Below are positions 8,697-17,531 of a stretch of DNA of 64,000 nt, one piece after another (the stretch's first letter is position 1; every line of letters begins with the position of its first letter). The DNA lies in the NCBI GenBank assembly GCA_934339365.1, contig CAKRHW010000004.1, positions 36,983-100,982 on the forward strand, written 5' to 3'. Made by a program: the position numbers and the translations under genes. Source of the DNA: an uncultured Lachnospiraceae bacterium. Lineage in GTDB: Bacteria; Bacillota; Clostridia; Lachnospirales; Lachnospiraceae. The notes under the pieces were generated by a model. The model ran no database searches and had not been told where the DNA came from. It saw only the letters and a program-made list of their open reading frames with translations.

Positions 8697-11507
8697 ATGA
8701 AGATACTACAAAACAGAGGAAAGAATATTAAGAATCGAATTTTATACCGGATGATAGGAATGTGTCTGCTTATTGCATGTGGAAGTCTGTTTTTCCCTGT
8801 CATTCGTAGTTATGCTACGAATGCTACAGGAGGAAAGCAGGTGGTTCGTGTGGGATATGCAGACACATCTGCGTTCTTATACCAGGATAAGGATGGAAAA
8901 TATGCCGGTGCGGCATACGAATATCTGAGAGCACTTGCAATGTATAATGGCTGGGAATATGAATTTATTTCCGGAACAGAAGAGGAAGGGACAGACCGGA
9001 TAAAAAAGGGAGAAGTAGATTTATATCTTCCGATGCGAAAAACAGAGCAGGTGGATGGAGATTTATTATATTCGAAGGAAGCATTTTGTGACAGCCAGGT
9101 GGTTCTGGTTACGAATGCATCGAAGACGATTGGATATGAAGAATATGAGAAATTAAATGAAATGGTCATTGGATGCTACGCAGAAAAAGAGGATCAGAAG
9201 AAATTAGAAGAGATTCTGAAAAAGAACAACTGCAAAGTGACATTTCGGAATTATCCGGATGGGAAGAGCCTGGCAGAGGATCTTTCAAATGGAAAGATTG
9301 ATGCGGCATTAGATAAAAATTCAAGAGAAGTGCAGAATTATAAAGTAGTCAGCAGACTTGGATTAAAGAATGAATATGTGGTCTGTAAAAAAGAGCATGC
9401 AGAGCTGATGCAGGAATTTGAGTCTGCAAAGAAGCAGGTAGAGAATGAGAATCCATATTTGTTTGCACAATTGGATGAAAAATACCAGAGACAGACAGGA
9501 AATTCGATTCTTTCTTTCACAAAAGAAGAAGAGCAGTTTATATCAGAAAATAGAACAGTTAATGTTGTGTTAGGTCCAGGAGACTATAACAAGAAGTATA
9601 CGTCAAAAAAGAATGGTTCTGATGCACTGCTAGAACAAATGAGTCAGATATCGGGATTGCATTTCAAGGTCATCCGGGCAGAGTCGTTAGATGTGATGTT
9701 TGAAAAGATTCAAAATGGGCAGGGAGATGTTGTGCTTGCCATGAATAATGATTATCAATGGGCAGATGAGAAAAATCTGTGGCTGACACAGAGTTATTTT
9801 ACACAACAGACCTATGAAGTCAGAAAAAGTACTATGAGTAGGGAAGCGGTAAAAACAATTGCCGTTACGAAAGGTTCTTACTTAGAAGAACAATTAAAGG
9901 AAAAGAAGCAATTTGTAATGATTGAGTGTGAGTCAAATGAAGAGGCTTTTGAAAAAGTATACCAGGGAGAGGCAGATGCTTTAGTCTGTGCACAATTAGT
10001 GGGAGATTATTTTTCTACGAAATCAAAATATTCGAAACTAGACTATGATATTTTAGAGGGACAGTTAAATGAATATTGTCTTGGAGTATCTAAAAAATGT
10101 GATTCGAAGTTCATATCAATTTTTAATAAGACCATTGCAGCTATTCCGAAGGAAGAAGTTCATCAGATGTTTAGTATCGCCGGAATGGAACAAAAAGTAA
10201 CATTGGAGGATTATTTTTATGCGAATCCATTTAAGGTTATGTTAATTGCAGTGGCGGTAGTTACGCTTGTGCTGTTATTTTTAGCAGCAATGGTCATTCT
10301 GGTAGTGATGAAAAAGAAAAACCAGCAGTTAGTAAAGGCGAATCGGGCGAAGAAGGACTTTTTATCGCACATGAGTCATGAAATGAAGACACCATTAAAT
10401 GGAATTCGTGGATGTTTAGAATTAACGCAGAATTGTACGGAAGAGGAGAGAAAAGAATATATTCAGAAGGCATTAGTGTCGGCACAGCACTTAGACGGAC
10501 TCATTGGAAATGTTTTAGATATGGCAAAAATAGAAAGTGGTAAGATAGAATTACTGAAATCATGGGTTGGAGTAGAACAGTTGATAAATGAAATCTCTAT
10601 GGTAATTCAGGAACAGGCACAAAAGAAACATATTTTATATTCGTGTGAAGTGGATGAAATGCAATACTATGAAATCTGGGCAGATAAAGGCAGATTGTAC
10701 CAGGCGGTGTTGAATCTGCTGATTAATGCAGTCAGATATACACAGGAAGGTGGAAAGGTAGTATTACGTGTGGATGCGGAGAAATTAGATGCGACGCATG
10801 TCAGGATTACATTTCATGTAATGGATAATGGAATTGGAATGAGTCCGGAATTTGTTCAGGTGGCAATGGAACCTTTTTCACAGCAGAGTAAAGAAGAAAG
10901 TTTAAGAGGAAGTGGATTAGGACTTGCAATTACCAGGGAAATTGCCAAACTCGCAGGCGGAGAATTAAAGATTGAAAGCCAGGAAGGAATAGGAACCAAA
11001 GCAGAAATTGTATTCCCAACGGAGATTCGGCTACGGGAAGAAATGCTAGAGAATCTGGTCCCAGAAAGAAAAAAGGATTATACAGAAAATGATTTAGAAA
11101 AGTTAAAGGGAAAACGTGCACTTGTCGTGGAAGATAATGATATTAATGCATTTGTTGCACGAAAATATTTACAGGAAATAAACATTGTGACAGAACTTGC
11201 GGAAAATGGAAAAGAGGCATTAGAAAAATTTAAGAACTCAGAATTGCATTATTATGATATGATATTTATGGATCTCATGATGCCGGTTATGGATGGATTA
11301 GAGGCAACGAAGGAGATTCGGAAATTACAACGTGAAGATGCAAAAAACATTCCGATTATAGCGATGACTGCCAGTGAATTTGCAGTAGACAGACAGACTT
11401 TTGAAGATTGCAGGTTAGATTATCAGCTGAAAAAACCTTATGGAAAGAAAGAACTGTGGAATGCGATTGTATTTTGTCAGAATCACCATAAAACAGGAAT
11501 TTTATAA
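8697..11507 (+). CDS. Hybrid sensor histidine kinase with two periplasmic binding-protein domains
   Basis: This 936-residue membrane protein begins with a signal/TM segment at about residues 18-40. Two solute-binding-protein-like (SBP_bac_3) sensor domains follow, roughly 48-270 and 285-505. A TM helix near 513-540 leads to HisKA with the phospho-His in SHEMKTPLNG near residue 560, then an ATPase domain with NLLINAVRYTQ, DNGIGMSPE and GSGLGLAI. A receiver domain at about 805-930 has acidic VVEDND and the phospho-acceptor Asp in MDLMMPVMDG. No Hpt or DNA-binding output is present, so a separate partner is expected. The sensor layout is like BvgS-type kinases and suggests sensing of amino acids or similar ligands. 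The gene directly precedes the deacylase gene. Confidence 0.93.
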   Translation: MKILQNRGKNIKNRILYRMIGMCLLIACGSLFFPVIRSYATNATGGKQVVRVGYADTSAFLYQDKDGKYAGAAYEYLRALAMYNGWEYEFISGTEEEGTDRIKKGEVDLYLPMRKTEQVDGDLLYSKEAFCDSQVVLVTNASKTIGYEEYEKLNEMVIGCYAEKEDQKKLEEILKKNNCKVTFRNYPDGKSLAEDLSNGKIDAALDKNSREVQNYKVVSRLGLKNEYVVCKKEHAELMQEFESAKKQVENENPYLFAQLDEKYQRQTGNSILSFTKEEEQFISENRTVNVVLGPGDYNKKYTSKKNGSDALLEQMSQISGLHFKVIRAESLDVMFEKIQNGQGDVVLAMNNDYQWADEKNLWLTQSYFTQQTYEVRKSTMSREAVKTIAVTKGSYLEEQLKEKKQFVMIECESNEEAFEKVYQGEADALVCAQLVGDYFSTKSKYSKLDYDILEGQLNEYCLGVSKKCDSKFISIFNKTIAAIPKEEVHQMFSIAGMEQKVTLEDYFYANPFKVMLIAVAVVTLVLLFLAAMVILVVMKKKNQQLVKANRAKKDFLSHMSHEMKTPLNGIRGCLELTQNCTEEERKEYIQKALVSAQHLDGLIGNVLDMAKIESGKIELLKSWVGVEQLINEISMVIQEQAQKKHILYSCEVDEMQYYEIWADKGRLYQAVLNLLINAVRYTQEGGKVVLRVDAEKLDATHVRITFHVMDNGIGMSPEFVQVAMEPFSQQSKEESLRGSGLGLAITREIAKLAGGELKIESQEGIGTKAEIVFPTEIRLREEMLENLVPERKKDYTENDLEKLKGKRALVVEDNDINAFVARKYLQEINIVTELAENGKEALEKFKNSELHYYDMIFMDLMMPVMDGLEATKEIRKLQREDAKNIPIIAMTASEFAVDRQTFEDCRLDYQLKKPYGKKELWNAIVFCQNHHKTGIL

Positions 11508-11519
11508 TTGGAGGAAATC

Positions 11520-12002
11520 ATGGCTAAGGAAAAAGATAATAAGACGAATGTGATGCGTATTTTAGATAAAAATAAAATACCATATGAAGCAATTTTTTAT
11601 GAGTGTGAAGAATTCGTAGATGGAATTCATGTAGCGGATGCGACACATGTGCCACATGAACAGTCTTTTAAAACATTAACAGCAAAAGGAAAAAGTGGCG
11701 AATATTATGTATTTGTTCTCCCAATTGAAGAGGAAGTGAATCTAAAACATGCCGCAAAAGCAGTAGGAGAAAAATCAGTTGAGCTGCTGCATGTGAAAGA
11801 TTTGTTAGCCGTTACAGGCTATGTGCGTGGTGGATGCAGTCCGATTGGAATGAAAAAACAGTTTCAGACAGTCATACATGATTCAGCATTAAAATATGAT
11901 GAAATCTATGTAAGTGGTGGAAAGGTTGGAACAACGATCAAGCTTTCTCCGAATGATTTAATTAAAGTATGCCGGGGAAAGTTTGCAGATATTATACAGT
12001 AG
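11520..12002 (+). CDS. Cys-tRNA(Pro)/Ala-tRNA deacylase, YbaK/EbsC family
   Basis: This ~160-residue protein belongs to the YbaK/EbsC editing family, which hydrolyses mischarged tRNAs such as Cys-tRNA(Pro). Supporting segments are KTLTAKGKSGEYYVFVLP, the catalytic-type Lys in this region, GYVRGGCSPIGMKK and the late DEIYVSGGKVGTTIKL. I chose ATG 11520 because GGAGG at 11510-11514 is correctly spaced; a TTG at 11508 would overlap that site. It starts 12 bases after the kinase stop, so it is probably co-transcribed, although the functions are unrelated. Confidence 0.93.
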   Translation: MAKEKDNKTNVMRILDKNKIPYEAIFYECEEFVDGIHVADATHVPHEQSFKTLTAKGKSGEYYVFVLPIEEEVNLKHAAKAVGEKSVELLHVKDLLAVTGYVRGGCSPIGMKKQFQTVIHDSALKYDEIYVSGGKVGTTIKLSPNDLIKVCRGKFADIIQ

Positions 12003-12023
12003 AAGATGAAAGGAGCAGTCAGG

Positions 12024-12200
12024 ATGGAGATTCCGGTGGGAGCAATTATTACAATGAAAAAACAGCATCCCTGTGGAAGCAAAGAATGGGAAGTACTTCG
12101 GACAGGAGCTGATTTTCGTTTGAAATGTATGGGCTGTCAGAGGCAGGTCATGTTGCCAAGAACACAGGTAGAGAAGAATATAAAAAAAGTAGTGCAGTAG
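12024..12200 (+). CDS. DUF951 family small protein
   Basis: This 58-residue protein matches the DUF951 family: a KKQHPCGSKEWEVLRTGADF core, then LKCMGCQRQVMLPR. Two Cys groups (HPCG and CMGC) could hold a metal ion, and the family is thought to bind nucleic acid, but the function is not established. I chose ATG 12024 because AAAGGAG at 12009-12015 precedes it by eight bases. It follows the deacylase gene closely. Confidence 0.85.
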   Translation: MEIPVGAIITMKKQHPCGSKEWEVLRTGADFRLKCMGCQRQVMLPRTQVEKNIKKVVQ

Positions 12201-12243
12201 ATTTTAGATTTTAAAGATCAGGATTTTTGAAGGAGGTTGAGCA

Positions 12244-12942
12244 ATGGCAGCTTTGCTAGAATGCAGGGATTTATGTAAAAGATATGGAGGATTTCAGGCA
12301 TTAGAAGATATTAATTTACAGTTACAGCCGGGAAAAATCGTCGGACTGTTAGGACCGAATGGAAGTGGAAAGACGACATTGATTAAATTGATAAATGGGT
12401 TGCTTTCTCCGACTATGGGAGAAATTCTCATTCAGGGAGAGCCGGTTGGAGTGGAAACAAAGAAGATAGTGTCGTATCTTCCGGATAAAAATTATCTGAA
12501 TAACTGGATGAGTGTGAAACAACTGCTCCATTTTATGAAGGATTTTTATGAAGATTTTAATTATAAAAAGGCACAGGAAATGTTAGGACATTTGCAGATT
12601 AGTGAGAATATGAAACTGAAAGCAATGTCAAAAGGAACGAAAGAAAAAGTGCAGCTGGTACTGGTTATGAGCAGGGATGCACAGTTGTATATTTTAGATG
12701 AACCAATTGCAGGAGTGGATCCGGCAGCACGAGATTATATTTTAAATACTATCTTTACGAATTATAATCCGGGTGCAACAGTACTTATTTCTACGCATTT
12801 AATTGCGGATATTGAGAAGGTATTGAATGAAGTAATTTTTCTGAAACAGGGACACATTGTGTTGCATGAAGATGCAAATACACTAAGAGAAAGAGAACAA
12901 AAGAGTATAGATGCTTTATTCAGGGAGGTGTTTGCATGCTAG
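12244..12942 (+). CDS. ABC transporter ATP-binding protein (YtrB-like)
   Basis: This 232-residue ATPase has Walker A GPNGSGKT near residue 36, Walker B LYILDEPIAGVD near 150, and a His switch in ISTHLIADIE. The signature is SKGTKEKVQ rather than LSGGQ, typical of the YtrB-type drug or peptide exporter ATPases. AAGGAGG precedes the ATG. It overlaps the permease gene by seven bases, so the two are translationally coupled. No GntR-type regulator, the common partner of this type, is next to it. Confidence 0.93.
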   Translation: MAALLECRDLCKRYGGFQALEDINLQLQPGKIVGLLGPNGSGKTTLIKLINGLLSPTMGEILIQGEPVGVETKKIVSYLPDKNYLNNWMSVKQLLHFMKDFYEDFNYKKAQEMLGHLQISENMKLKAMSKGTKEKVQLVLVMSRDAQLYILDEPIAGVDPAARDYILNTIFTNYNPGATVLISTHLIADIEKVLNEVIFLKQGHIVLHEDANTLREREQKSIDALFREVFAC

Positions 12943-13718
12943 GTAAGTTATTAAAACATGAATTTCGTGCAACAGGAAGAATCATGTTGCCATTGTATCT
13001 GGTTTGTATTGTGATTTCTGCAACTATTCGAATCAGTGAACAGTTTAAAGGATCAATGAAACTGGTACAGTCATTCCTTACCCTTATTTATACGTTTGTA
13101 TTAATTGCAGTTGTTCTGTCGACCTTTTTCATTATGATTTACCGGTTTTGGAAGAATCTGTTAGGGGAAGAAGGATATTTATCTTTTACACTTCCGGTAA
13201 CTGCAACACAGCATATTGTATCGAAAGTGATTGTGACGGGAATCTGGTCTGTTTTAGGAACAGTTGTATTTTTTATTTCGTTGTTTATTATGATTGCAGA
13301 TGCGAGTACATTGCAGATGGTAAATAAAATATGGGATAATATCGTACAGAGTTTTGCGGGAGTAGATACAACAGAATTAAAGATTTTATTGATTGTATGC
13401 CTTGTTTTACAGGTATTTATTCAGCCATTATATTTTTATGCAGCGATGGCAGTGGGGCAGCTGGTAAATAAGTATCGTTCCATTTTATCAATTGGAGCAT
13501 ATCTTTTCCTTAGTATGATTTCGTCTGTGATTTCAAGTGTTTATCTTGTCATTGTTGGTGGAAATGGAATGGTAAATGAGCAGGCAGTAAATGCAGAACA
13601 GATTACGAGCTACACGTCCATTACATTGTTTGGTTCCATTATTAATCTGGTCATTATGGGAACATTTTGCTTTTTTATCACAAAATACATATTAACAAAA
13701 AAATTGAATTTACAGTAG
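12936..13718 (+). CDS. ABC transporter permease (ABC-2 type)
   Basis: This 260-residue integral membrane protein has about six hydrophobic segments and an N-terminal MLGKLLKHEFRATGRIMLP, typical of ABC-2 export permeases paired with YtrB-like ATPases. A cytoplasmic segment GEEGYLSFTLPVTATQHIVSK is a usual family feature. It starts inside the end of the ATPase gene. The exported substrate cannot be told from sequence. Confidence 0.88.
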   Translation: MLGKLLKHEFRATGRIMLPLYLVCIVISATIRISEQFKGSMKLVQSFLTLIYTFVLIAVVLSTFFIMIYRFWKNLLGEEGYLSFTLPVTATQHIVSKVIVTGIWSVLGTVVFFISLFIMIADASTLQMVNKIWDNIVQSFAGVDTTELKILLIVCLVLQVFIQPLYFYAAMAVGQLVNKYRSILSIGAYLFLSMISSVISSVYLVIVGGNGMVNEQAVNAEQITSYTSITLFGSIINLVIMGTFCFFITKYILTKKLNLQ

Positions 13719-13752
13719 AACTATGATTTTTTAAAATAGAAACTGTTATATG

Positions 13753-13802
13753 GTACCGGTCTTCAAAAGTTTATTTTTTCGTCTGACTTTTGGGGCCGGT
13801 AC
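13753..13802. terminator. Terminator-like inverted repeat after the ABC genes
   Basis: GTACCGG at 13753-13759 pairs with CCGGTAC at 13796-13802, with a second paired block CAAAAGT/ACTTTTG inside. The T tract after it is weak, so termination is likely but not certain. Confidence 0.55.
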
Positions 13803-13861
13803 TGTATTTATTCTATGCTTGAAATTATTTAGAAAAGTGGAATGACGAAAGGAAGCGATAG

Positions 13862-14680
13862 ATGAAGGAAAAAGAAGAATATTTAAGTATAACAGATATG
13901 TCGAAATTACGAGGGGTAACAACAGAAACTTTACGACATTATGATAGAATCGGCCTGTTGACACCGGATTTTGTAAATGAATATAAGGTTCGTTATTATT
14001 CTGTTTTGAAATACGAAAAACTTGGGACAATAAAAGAATTAAAGCAGCTAGGGATGAGTCTTAGTGAAATTAAAGGATATTTTGAAAATAGAAATTGTCA
14101 AAGTTCAATGGCACTGTTAGAAAAACAGAAGGAATACATTCAGAATCAAATGAAAACTTTAAAGAAGCTTCAGGAAAAAATAAATGGGAAGATTCATCTT
14201 TTGCATGCTGTTGAAAGCAATGTAAAAATAGACGAAGTATATATCAGACATTTGCCGAAAAGGTACTATATTGCATCTGAAAAAAAGGTAAGCAATGAAA
14301 TCGAACTTTCGTATGAAGCAATGCGACTCGAACAGAAAATATATAAAAAAGAGGAATATGTACCAATCTATGCTACGACAAGGTATGGCGGAATATTTTC
14401 TTTGCAGGATTCGCATGAAAAATCGGTACAACTTATCATTTTTACAGAGAGTGAGAATGATATAAGTGATACAAAGGTTTTACCGGAGGGAGAATACTTA
14501 TGTGTGCAGTCAAGAGGTCCCTTTTGGGAAAGAGAAAAAAGTCTCCAATTATTATATCAGAGTATTGAGGAGAATCATTACGAAATAGTAAGATCAATCG
14601 TGATAGAGAATGTGCTAATCGATTATACGATTACGGATATGGAAGAAGAGAGACTATTTGAATATCAGATTTTGATTTAA
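13862..14680 (+). CDS. MerR-family regulator with effector-binding domain (BltR/BmrR-like)
   Basis: Residues 8-75 form a MerR DNA-binding domain: TDMSKLRGVTTETLRHYDRI, then YYSVLKYEKLGTIKELKQLG. A dimerising coiled coil follows at about 75-115, then a GyrI/BmrR-like effector domain up to residue 272. Such proteins twist promoters with an over-long 19-20 base spacer to activate them. The next gene, agmatinase, has a promoter with exactly a 19-base spacer and an inverted repeat inside it, so it is the likely target. The effector could be a polyamine or a cationic drug; this is inference. No good ribosome binding site other than AAGGAAG is seen ahead of ATG 13862. Confidence 0.88.
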   Translation: MKEKEEYLSITDMSKLRGVTTETLRHYDRIGLLTPDFVNEYKVRYYSVLKYEKLGTIKELKQLGMSLSEIKGYFENRNCQSSMALLEKQKEYIQNQMKTLKKLQEKINGKIHLLHAVESNVKIDEVYIRHLPKRYYIASEKKVSNEIELSYEAMRLEQKIYKKEEYVPIYATTRYGGIFSLQDSHEKSVQLIIFTESENDISDTKVLPEGEYLCVQSRGPFWEREKSLQLLYQSIEENHYEIVRSIVIENVLIDYTITDMEEERLFEYQILI

Positions 14681-14745
14681 CGCTTCCCCTTGCGGGCATA
14701 ATTTTTGCGGGTATATTAAAAAAGAGATATATGAATAATTACTAC

Positions 14746-14776
14746 TTGCGGTTTGTGTTACACAAAGCTCTATAAT
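14746..14776 (+). promoter_or_regulatory. MerR-type promoter (19-bp spacer with internal dyad) ahead of agmatinase
   Basis: TTGCGG at 14746-14751 and a perfect TATAAT at 14771-14776 are separated by 19 bases. The spacer contains the inverted repeat TTTGTG-TTA-CACAAA at 14752-14766. This is the geometry of promoters activated by MerR-family proteins. Confidence 0.65.
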
Positions 14777-14783
14777 AAAACCA

Positions 14784-14795
14784 GATTGATCAATC
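14784..14795. promoter_or_regulatory. Perfect palindrome at the agmatinase transcript start
   Basis: GATTGATCAATC is a perfect 12-base palindrome eight bases after the -10 box. It could be a repressor site or simple symmetry. Confidence 0.4.
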
Positions 14796-14831
14796 AATAT
14801 GGATGTATATAGATAGAAATGGAGTGATACG

Positions 14832-15797
14832 ATGTCAGCAAGTAAAGAAAATAAATTTGATGTAAATGTTCCTTTGCCTTTTGGAGGAATCGCAACTTTT
14901 GGTAAATATCCAAATACAAGAGAACTAGAGAATGTAGATATTGCAATTATGGGAGTTCCATATGATGCAGGAGTTACGTATCGATCAGGTGCAAAAATGG
15001 GTCCAAGGGGAATGAGAGATGTATCTTATTCAGTAATGAACTTTAATCATAATTGGGATACGGAGGAGTTTACCCTTGATAAAGCTTGTCCTAATATCAT
15101 AGATTATGGGGATGTGGGAGTTTCATATGGTTCGAATGCGACTCAGGTGATGTTTCAGGAATCTTATGAGCATGCAAAAAGAATTTTAGAATCCGGTGCT
15201 AATCTTATGACATTAGGTGGAGATCACACGATACCATATGGTATGGTAAGAGCTGCACATGAGGTATATGGAAAATTAGCGTTAGTACATTTTGATTCCC
15301 ATCAGGATTGCTGGCCAAGCTATGGAAATTATAGTCATGCAAATTTTTCTTATGATTTATGGGAGGAAGGATGCATTGATGATAAGCATTCGGTTCAGGC
15401 TTATATTCGTACCGATTTTCCTATGGATTCTAATATTCCACAGCCGGAATATAATATTATTTTTGCTCCGGAAGCGTTGAAAATGGGACCGGAGGCATTA
15501 GCGAAAAAGATAAAAGAAATTGTTGGTGATATGCCGGTATATTTAACCTTTGATATAGACAGTATTGATCCGGCATTTGCACCGGCAACCGGCACACCGG
15601 TAATTGGAGGACCAAGTTCGGGTGAGGCATGTCAGGTACTTCGCAACTTAGAAGGAATAAATGTTGTAGCAGCCGATATTGTTTGTGTAGCACCTACGAT
15701 GGATTCGCCGGCACAGATAACGAGCTTTGTTGCAGATACAGTCGTACAAAATCTACTATGTTTACTTGCAAAAGCACGACTTGCCAGAAAAAAATAA
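14832..15797 (+). CDS. speB: Agmatinase / ureohydrolase family enzyme
   Basis: This 321-residue manganese ureohydrolase most likely cleaves agmatine to putrescine and urea. Metal-binding motifs are GGDH near residue 130, HFDSHQD near 153 (agmatinases usually show HFDAHxD) and FDIDSIDPAFAPATGTP near 237-253. The N-terminal PLPFGGIATFGKYP and the GVPYDAGVTYRSGA stretch agree with agmatinase rather than arginase, but other guanidino substrates are possible because this family has many specialised members. It lies alone downstream of the MerR-type regulator and is closed by a strong terminator. Other polyamine genes are not in the window. Confidence 0.85.
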   Translation: MSASKENKFDVNVPLPFGGIATFGKYPNTRELENVDIAIMGVPYDAGVTYRSGAKMGPRGMRDVSYSVMNFNHNWDTEEFTLDKACPNIIDYGDVGVSYGSNATQVMFQESYEHAKRILESGANLMTLGGDHTIPYGMVRAAHEVYGKLALVHFDSHQDCWPSYGNYSHANFSYDLWEEGCIDDKHSVQAYIRTDFPMDSNIPQPEYNIIFAPEALKMGPEALAKKIKEIVGDMPVYLTFDIDSIDPAFAPATGTPVIGGPSSGEACQVLRNLEGINVVAADIVCVAPTMDSPAQITSFVADTVVQNLLCLLAKARLARKK

Positions 15798-15817
15798 GAG
15801 ATATGGATTATAAGCCA

Positions 15818-15849
15818 GAGGCGACAATACAATGAAGTATTGCCGCCTC
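15818..15849. terminator. Terminator between agmatinase and the small minus-strand gene
   Basis: GAGGCGACAATAC at 15818-15830 pairs with GTATTGCCGCCTC at 15837-15849 with one mismatch and a six-base loop. Pyrimidine-rich sequence follows. It separates two convergent genes. Confidence 0.75.
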
Positions 15850-15851
15850 TC

Positions 15852-16070
15852 TTATTGGTTCTCTTTCTTTTTGTGAATCCGGATTTCCGGAACAGCCACG
15901 CTTTCTGTAATGACATCTAAAGTATCATTAGAGGAAGAATCCGCAGCAGTAGAAGAATCGTTTTTTTGAGCTTCATCAGGATGATTGCCTGTATGAATCT
16001 CCGGAATTGCAAGATTGTCATAAGTTAAATTATAATCTTTTTTCTTTTTCTTATTTTTTCGTTGAAACAT
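15852..16070 (-). CDS. Small acidic/basic hypothetical protein with duplicated motif
   Basis: This 72-residue protein is not recognised. It starts with a Lys-rich MFQRKNKKKKKDYN, has an Asp/Ser-rich middle and ends with HKKKENQ. Two related motifs, NLAIPEIHTG and SVAVPEIRIHKK, sit at each side of the low-complexity middle and may be short linear binding motifs. GAGGTG precedes the ATG, supporting translation. No membrane segment or domain is seen. It lies downstream of the structured element and the gltS gene on the same strand, so it could be read from the same transcript. Confidence 0.5.
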   Translation of the reverse strand: MFQRKNKKKKKDYNLTYDNLAIPEIHTGNHPDEAQKNDSSTAADSSSNDTLDVITESVAVPEIRIHKKKENQ

Positions 16071-16102
16071 TTTCTTTCACCTCAAATTAAATTTATTCAC
16101 AG

Positions 16103-16336
16103 GGTCCCAAATTTATAAGCCATATTGTGCAAGCACGAATAGCTTATGAACTTGGGATCAGATTTACATAAATAAGATGCCTCCGTATTGCTACACAGCA
16201 AAGCTGTTCCCGCAATACGGCAAATATTCGGAAACCGCAGATTTACTTCGTAAATCGCTAATTCCTCATATTTGGGCGGGTCCCAAATTTATAAGCCATA
16301 TTGTGCAAGCACAAATGGCTTATAAACTTTGGACCC
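16103..16336. repeat. Structured intergenic element bounded by two near-identical hairpin repeats
   Basis: Two copies of one ~57-base hairpin repeat (16103-16159 and 16278-16336) share GGGTCCCAAATTTATAAGCC and differ at few positions. Each folds on itself: TTTATAAGCCAT pairs with ATGGCTTATAAA in copy 2, with GGTCCAAA-type ends closing the stem. Between them lie a CCGTATTGC/GCAATACGG hairpin at 16183-16220 with an inner ACAGC/GCTGT pair, and GATTTAC-TTC-GTAAATC at 16240-16256 enclosed by a CAAATAT/ATATTTG pairing. Nothing here looks coding. It may be a MITE-like repeat or a structured RNA in the gltS 3' region. Confidence 0.7.
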
Positions 16337-16343
16337 TGGCATC

Positions 16344-17531
16344 TTATATAACATTAATAAAGAGTGTTATGACCAGGCTGTTGATAAAGTCGGCAAACAG
16401 GCTTCCTACAAGTGGAATGAGCAGATAGGCTTTTACGGAAGGGGCATATTTGTCGCAGACGGCCTGCATATTTGCCATTGCGTTTGGAGTTGCTCCCATA
16501 CCGAAACCGCAGGTTCCTGCAACCAGAACTGCTGCATCGTAATCCCGGCCCATAATATTGAATTCTATAAAATAAGTAAAGACGCATATGAGAACGACCT
16601 GGGCTGTCAGTAAAAGTATGAGAGGCAGGGCAAGGGAAGACAGTTCCCAAAGCTTCAATGTAATCATAGCCATTCCTAAAAACAGGGAAAGGCAGATACC
16701 ACCGAGATCATTGATTTCTCCCATGTGAATGGTGTAGGAACCACTGTATTCGGAAATATTACGAATCAATGCAGCGGCAAGCATGGCACCGATATAAATC
16801 GGAAATGTCATACCTGTTTTCGTAAGTAAAGCAGAAAAAATAGTTCCTAACCCAATTGCCAGAATTAGCTGAAATACTGCATAAGCATACATATTTGTAT
16901 GACGTTCATGCTTTTTTTCGTCTTCGACTAAAAGACTGTCATCTTCCTGTACAGCGGTGGATAATAAATTTCTTTTTTCGATGAGTCTTTTTCCTAATGG
17001 TCCACCAACTAAACTTCCGAAAATTAATCCAAAAGTAGCTGCAGCGGTACAGATGGTAGTTGCTCCTTTGACATTAAAATCCTCTAAAACAGGGCCGAAG
17101 GCTCCGGCGGTTCCATGTCCACCAACCATTGGAACGGAGCCGGTACACATACCGACGAGAGGATTTAAACCGAGTACATGAGATAATCCTACTGCAACCA
17201 GATTTTGTGAGACAATTAACGTGATAATCAGCCCGAGAAAAATAATCATAGATTTTCCACCACTTTTTAGTACCTTAAGATTGGCCTGAAAACCAACGGA
17301 GGTAAAGAAAAATACCATGCAGACTTCGCGTAATGTATCATCAAAGGAAAATTCAGCAATTCCTGTTACGTAGCAGATACAGGTGGTGATTGCAAATAGT
17401 AAACCTCCAATTACCGGTGCAGGAATACAAAATTTTTCTAGAAAAGCAATTTTATGTTTTAAAAAGTTACCAAGCATGAGTACCAGAACAGCAACTGCTA
17501 AGGTCTGATACATGTCTAAATGAATTTTCAT
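16344..17531 (-). CDS. gltS: GltS-family sodium/glutamate symporter
   Basis: This 395-residue membrane transporter matches GltS: a hydrophobic N-terminus, PAPVIGGLL, the conserved GMCTGSVPMVGGHGTAGAFG and a second repeat with GTCGFGMGATPNAMANMQ. GltS proteins take up glutamate with sodium through an inverted two-repeat fold. The ATG overlaps the stop of the upstream TAXI binding-protein gene (ATGA), so the two are translationally coupled. This is unusual because GltS normally works without a binding protein. A central loop of about 40 residues is charged. The structured element begins eight bases after the stop. Confidence 0.92.
   Translation of the reverse strand: MKIHLDMYQTLAVAVLVLMLGNFLKHKIAFLEKFCIPAPVIGGLLFAITTCICYVTGIAEFSFDDTLREVCMVFFFTSVGFQANLKVLKSGGKSMIIFLGLIITLIVSQNLVAVGLSHVLGLNPLVGMCTGSVPMVGGHGTAGAFGPVLEDFNVKGATTICTAAATFGLIFGSLVGGPLGKRLIEKRNLLSTAVQEDDSLLVEDEKKHERHTNMYAYAVFQLILAIGLGTIFSALLTKTGMTFPIYIGAMLAAALIRNISEYSGSYTIHMGEINDLGGICLSLFLGMAMITLKLWELSSLALPLILLLTAQVVLICVFTYFIEFNIMGRDYDAAVLVAGTCGFGMGATPNAMANMQAVCDKYAPSVKAYLLIPLVGSLFADFINSLVITLFINVI

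Noticed and set aside
15632..15916. Minus-strand 94-codon frame at the end of agmatinase
   Set aside because: It overlaps the end of agmatinase and the terminator; the 72-residue gene at 15852-16070 has a better ribosome site.
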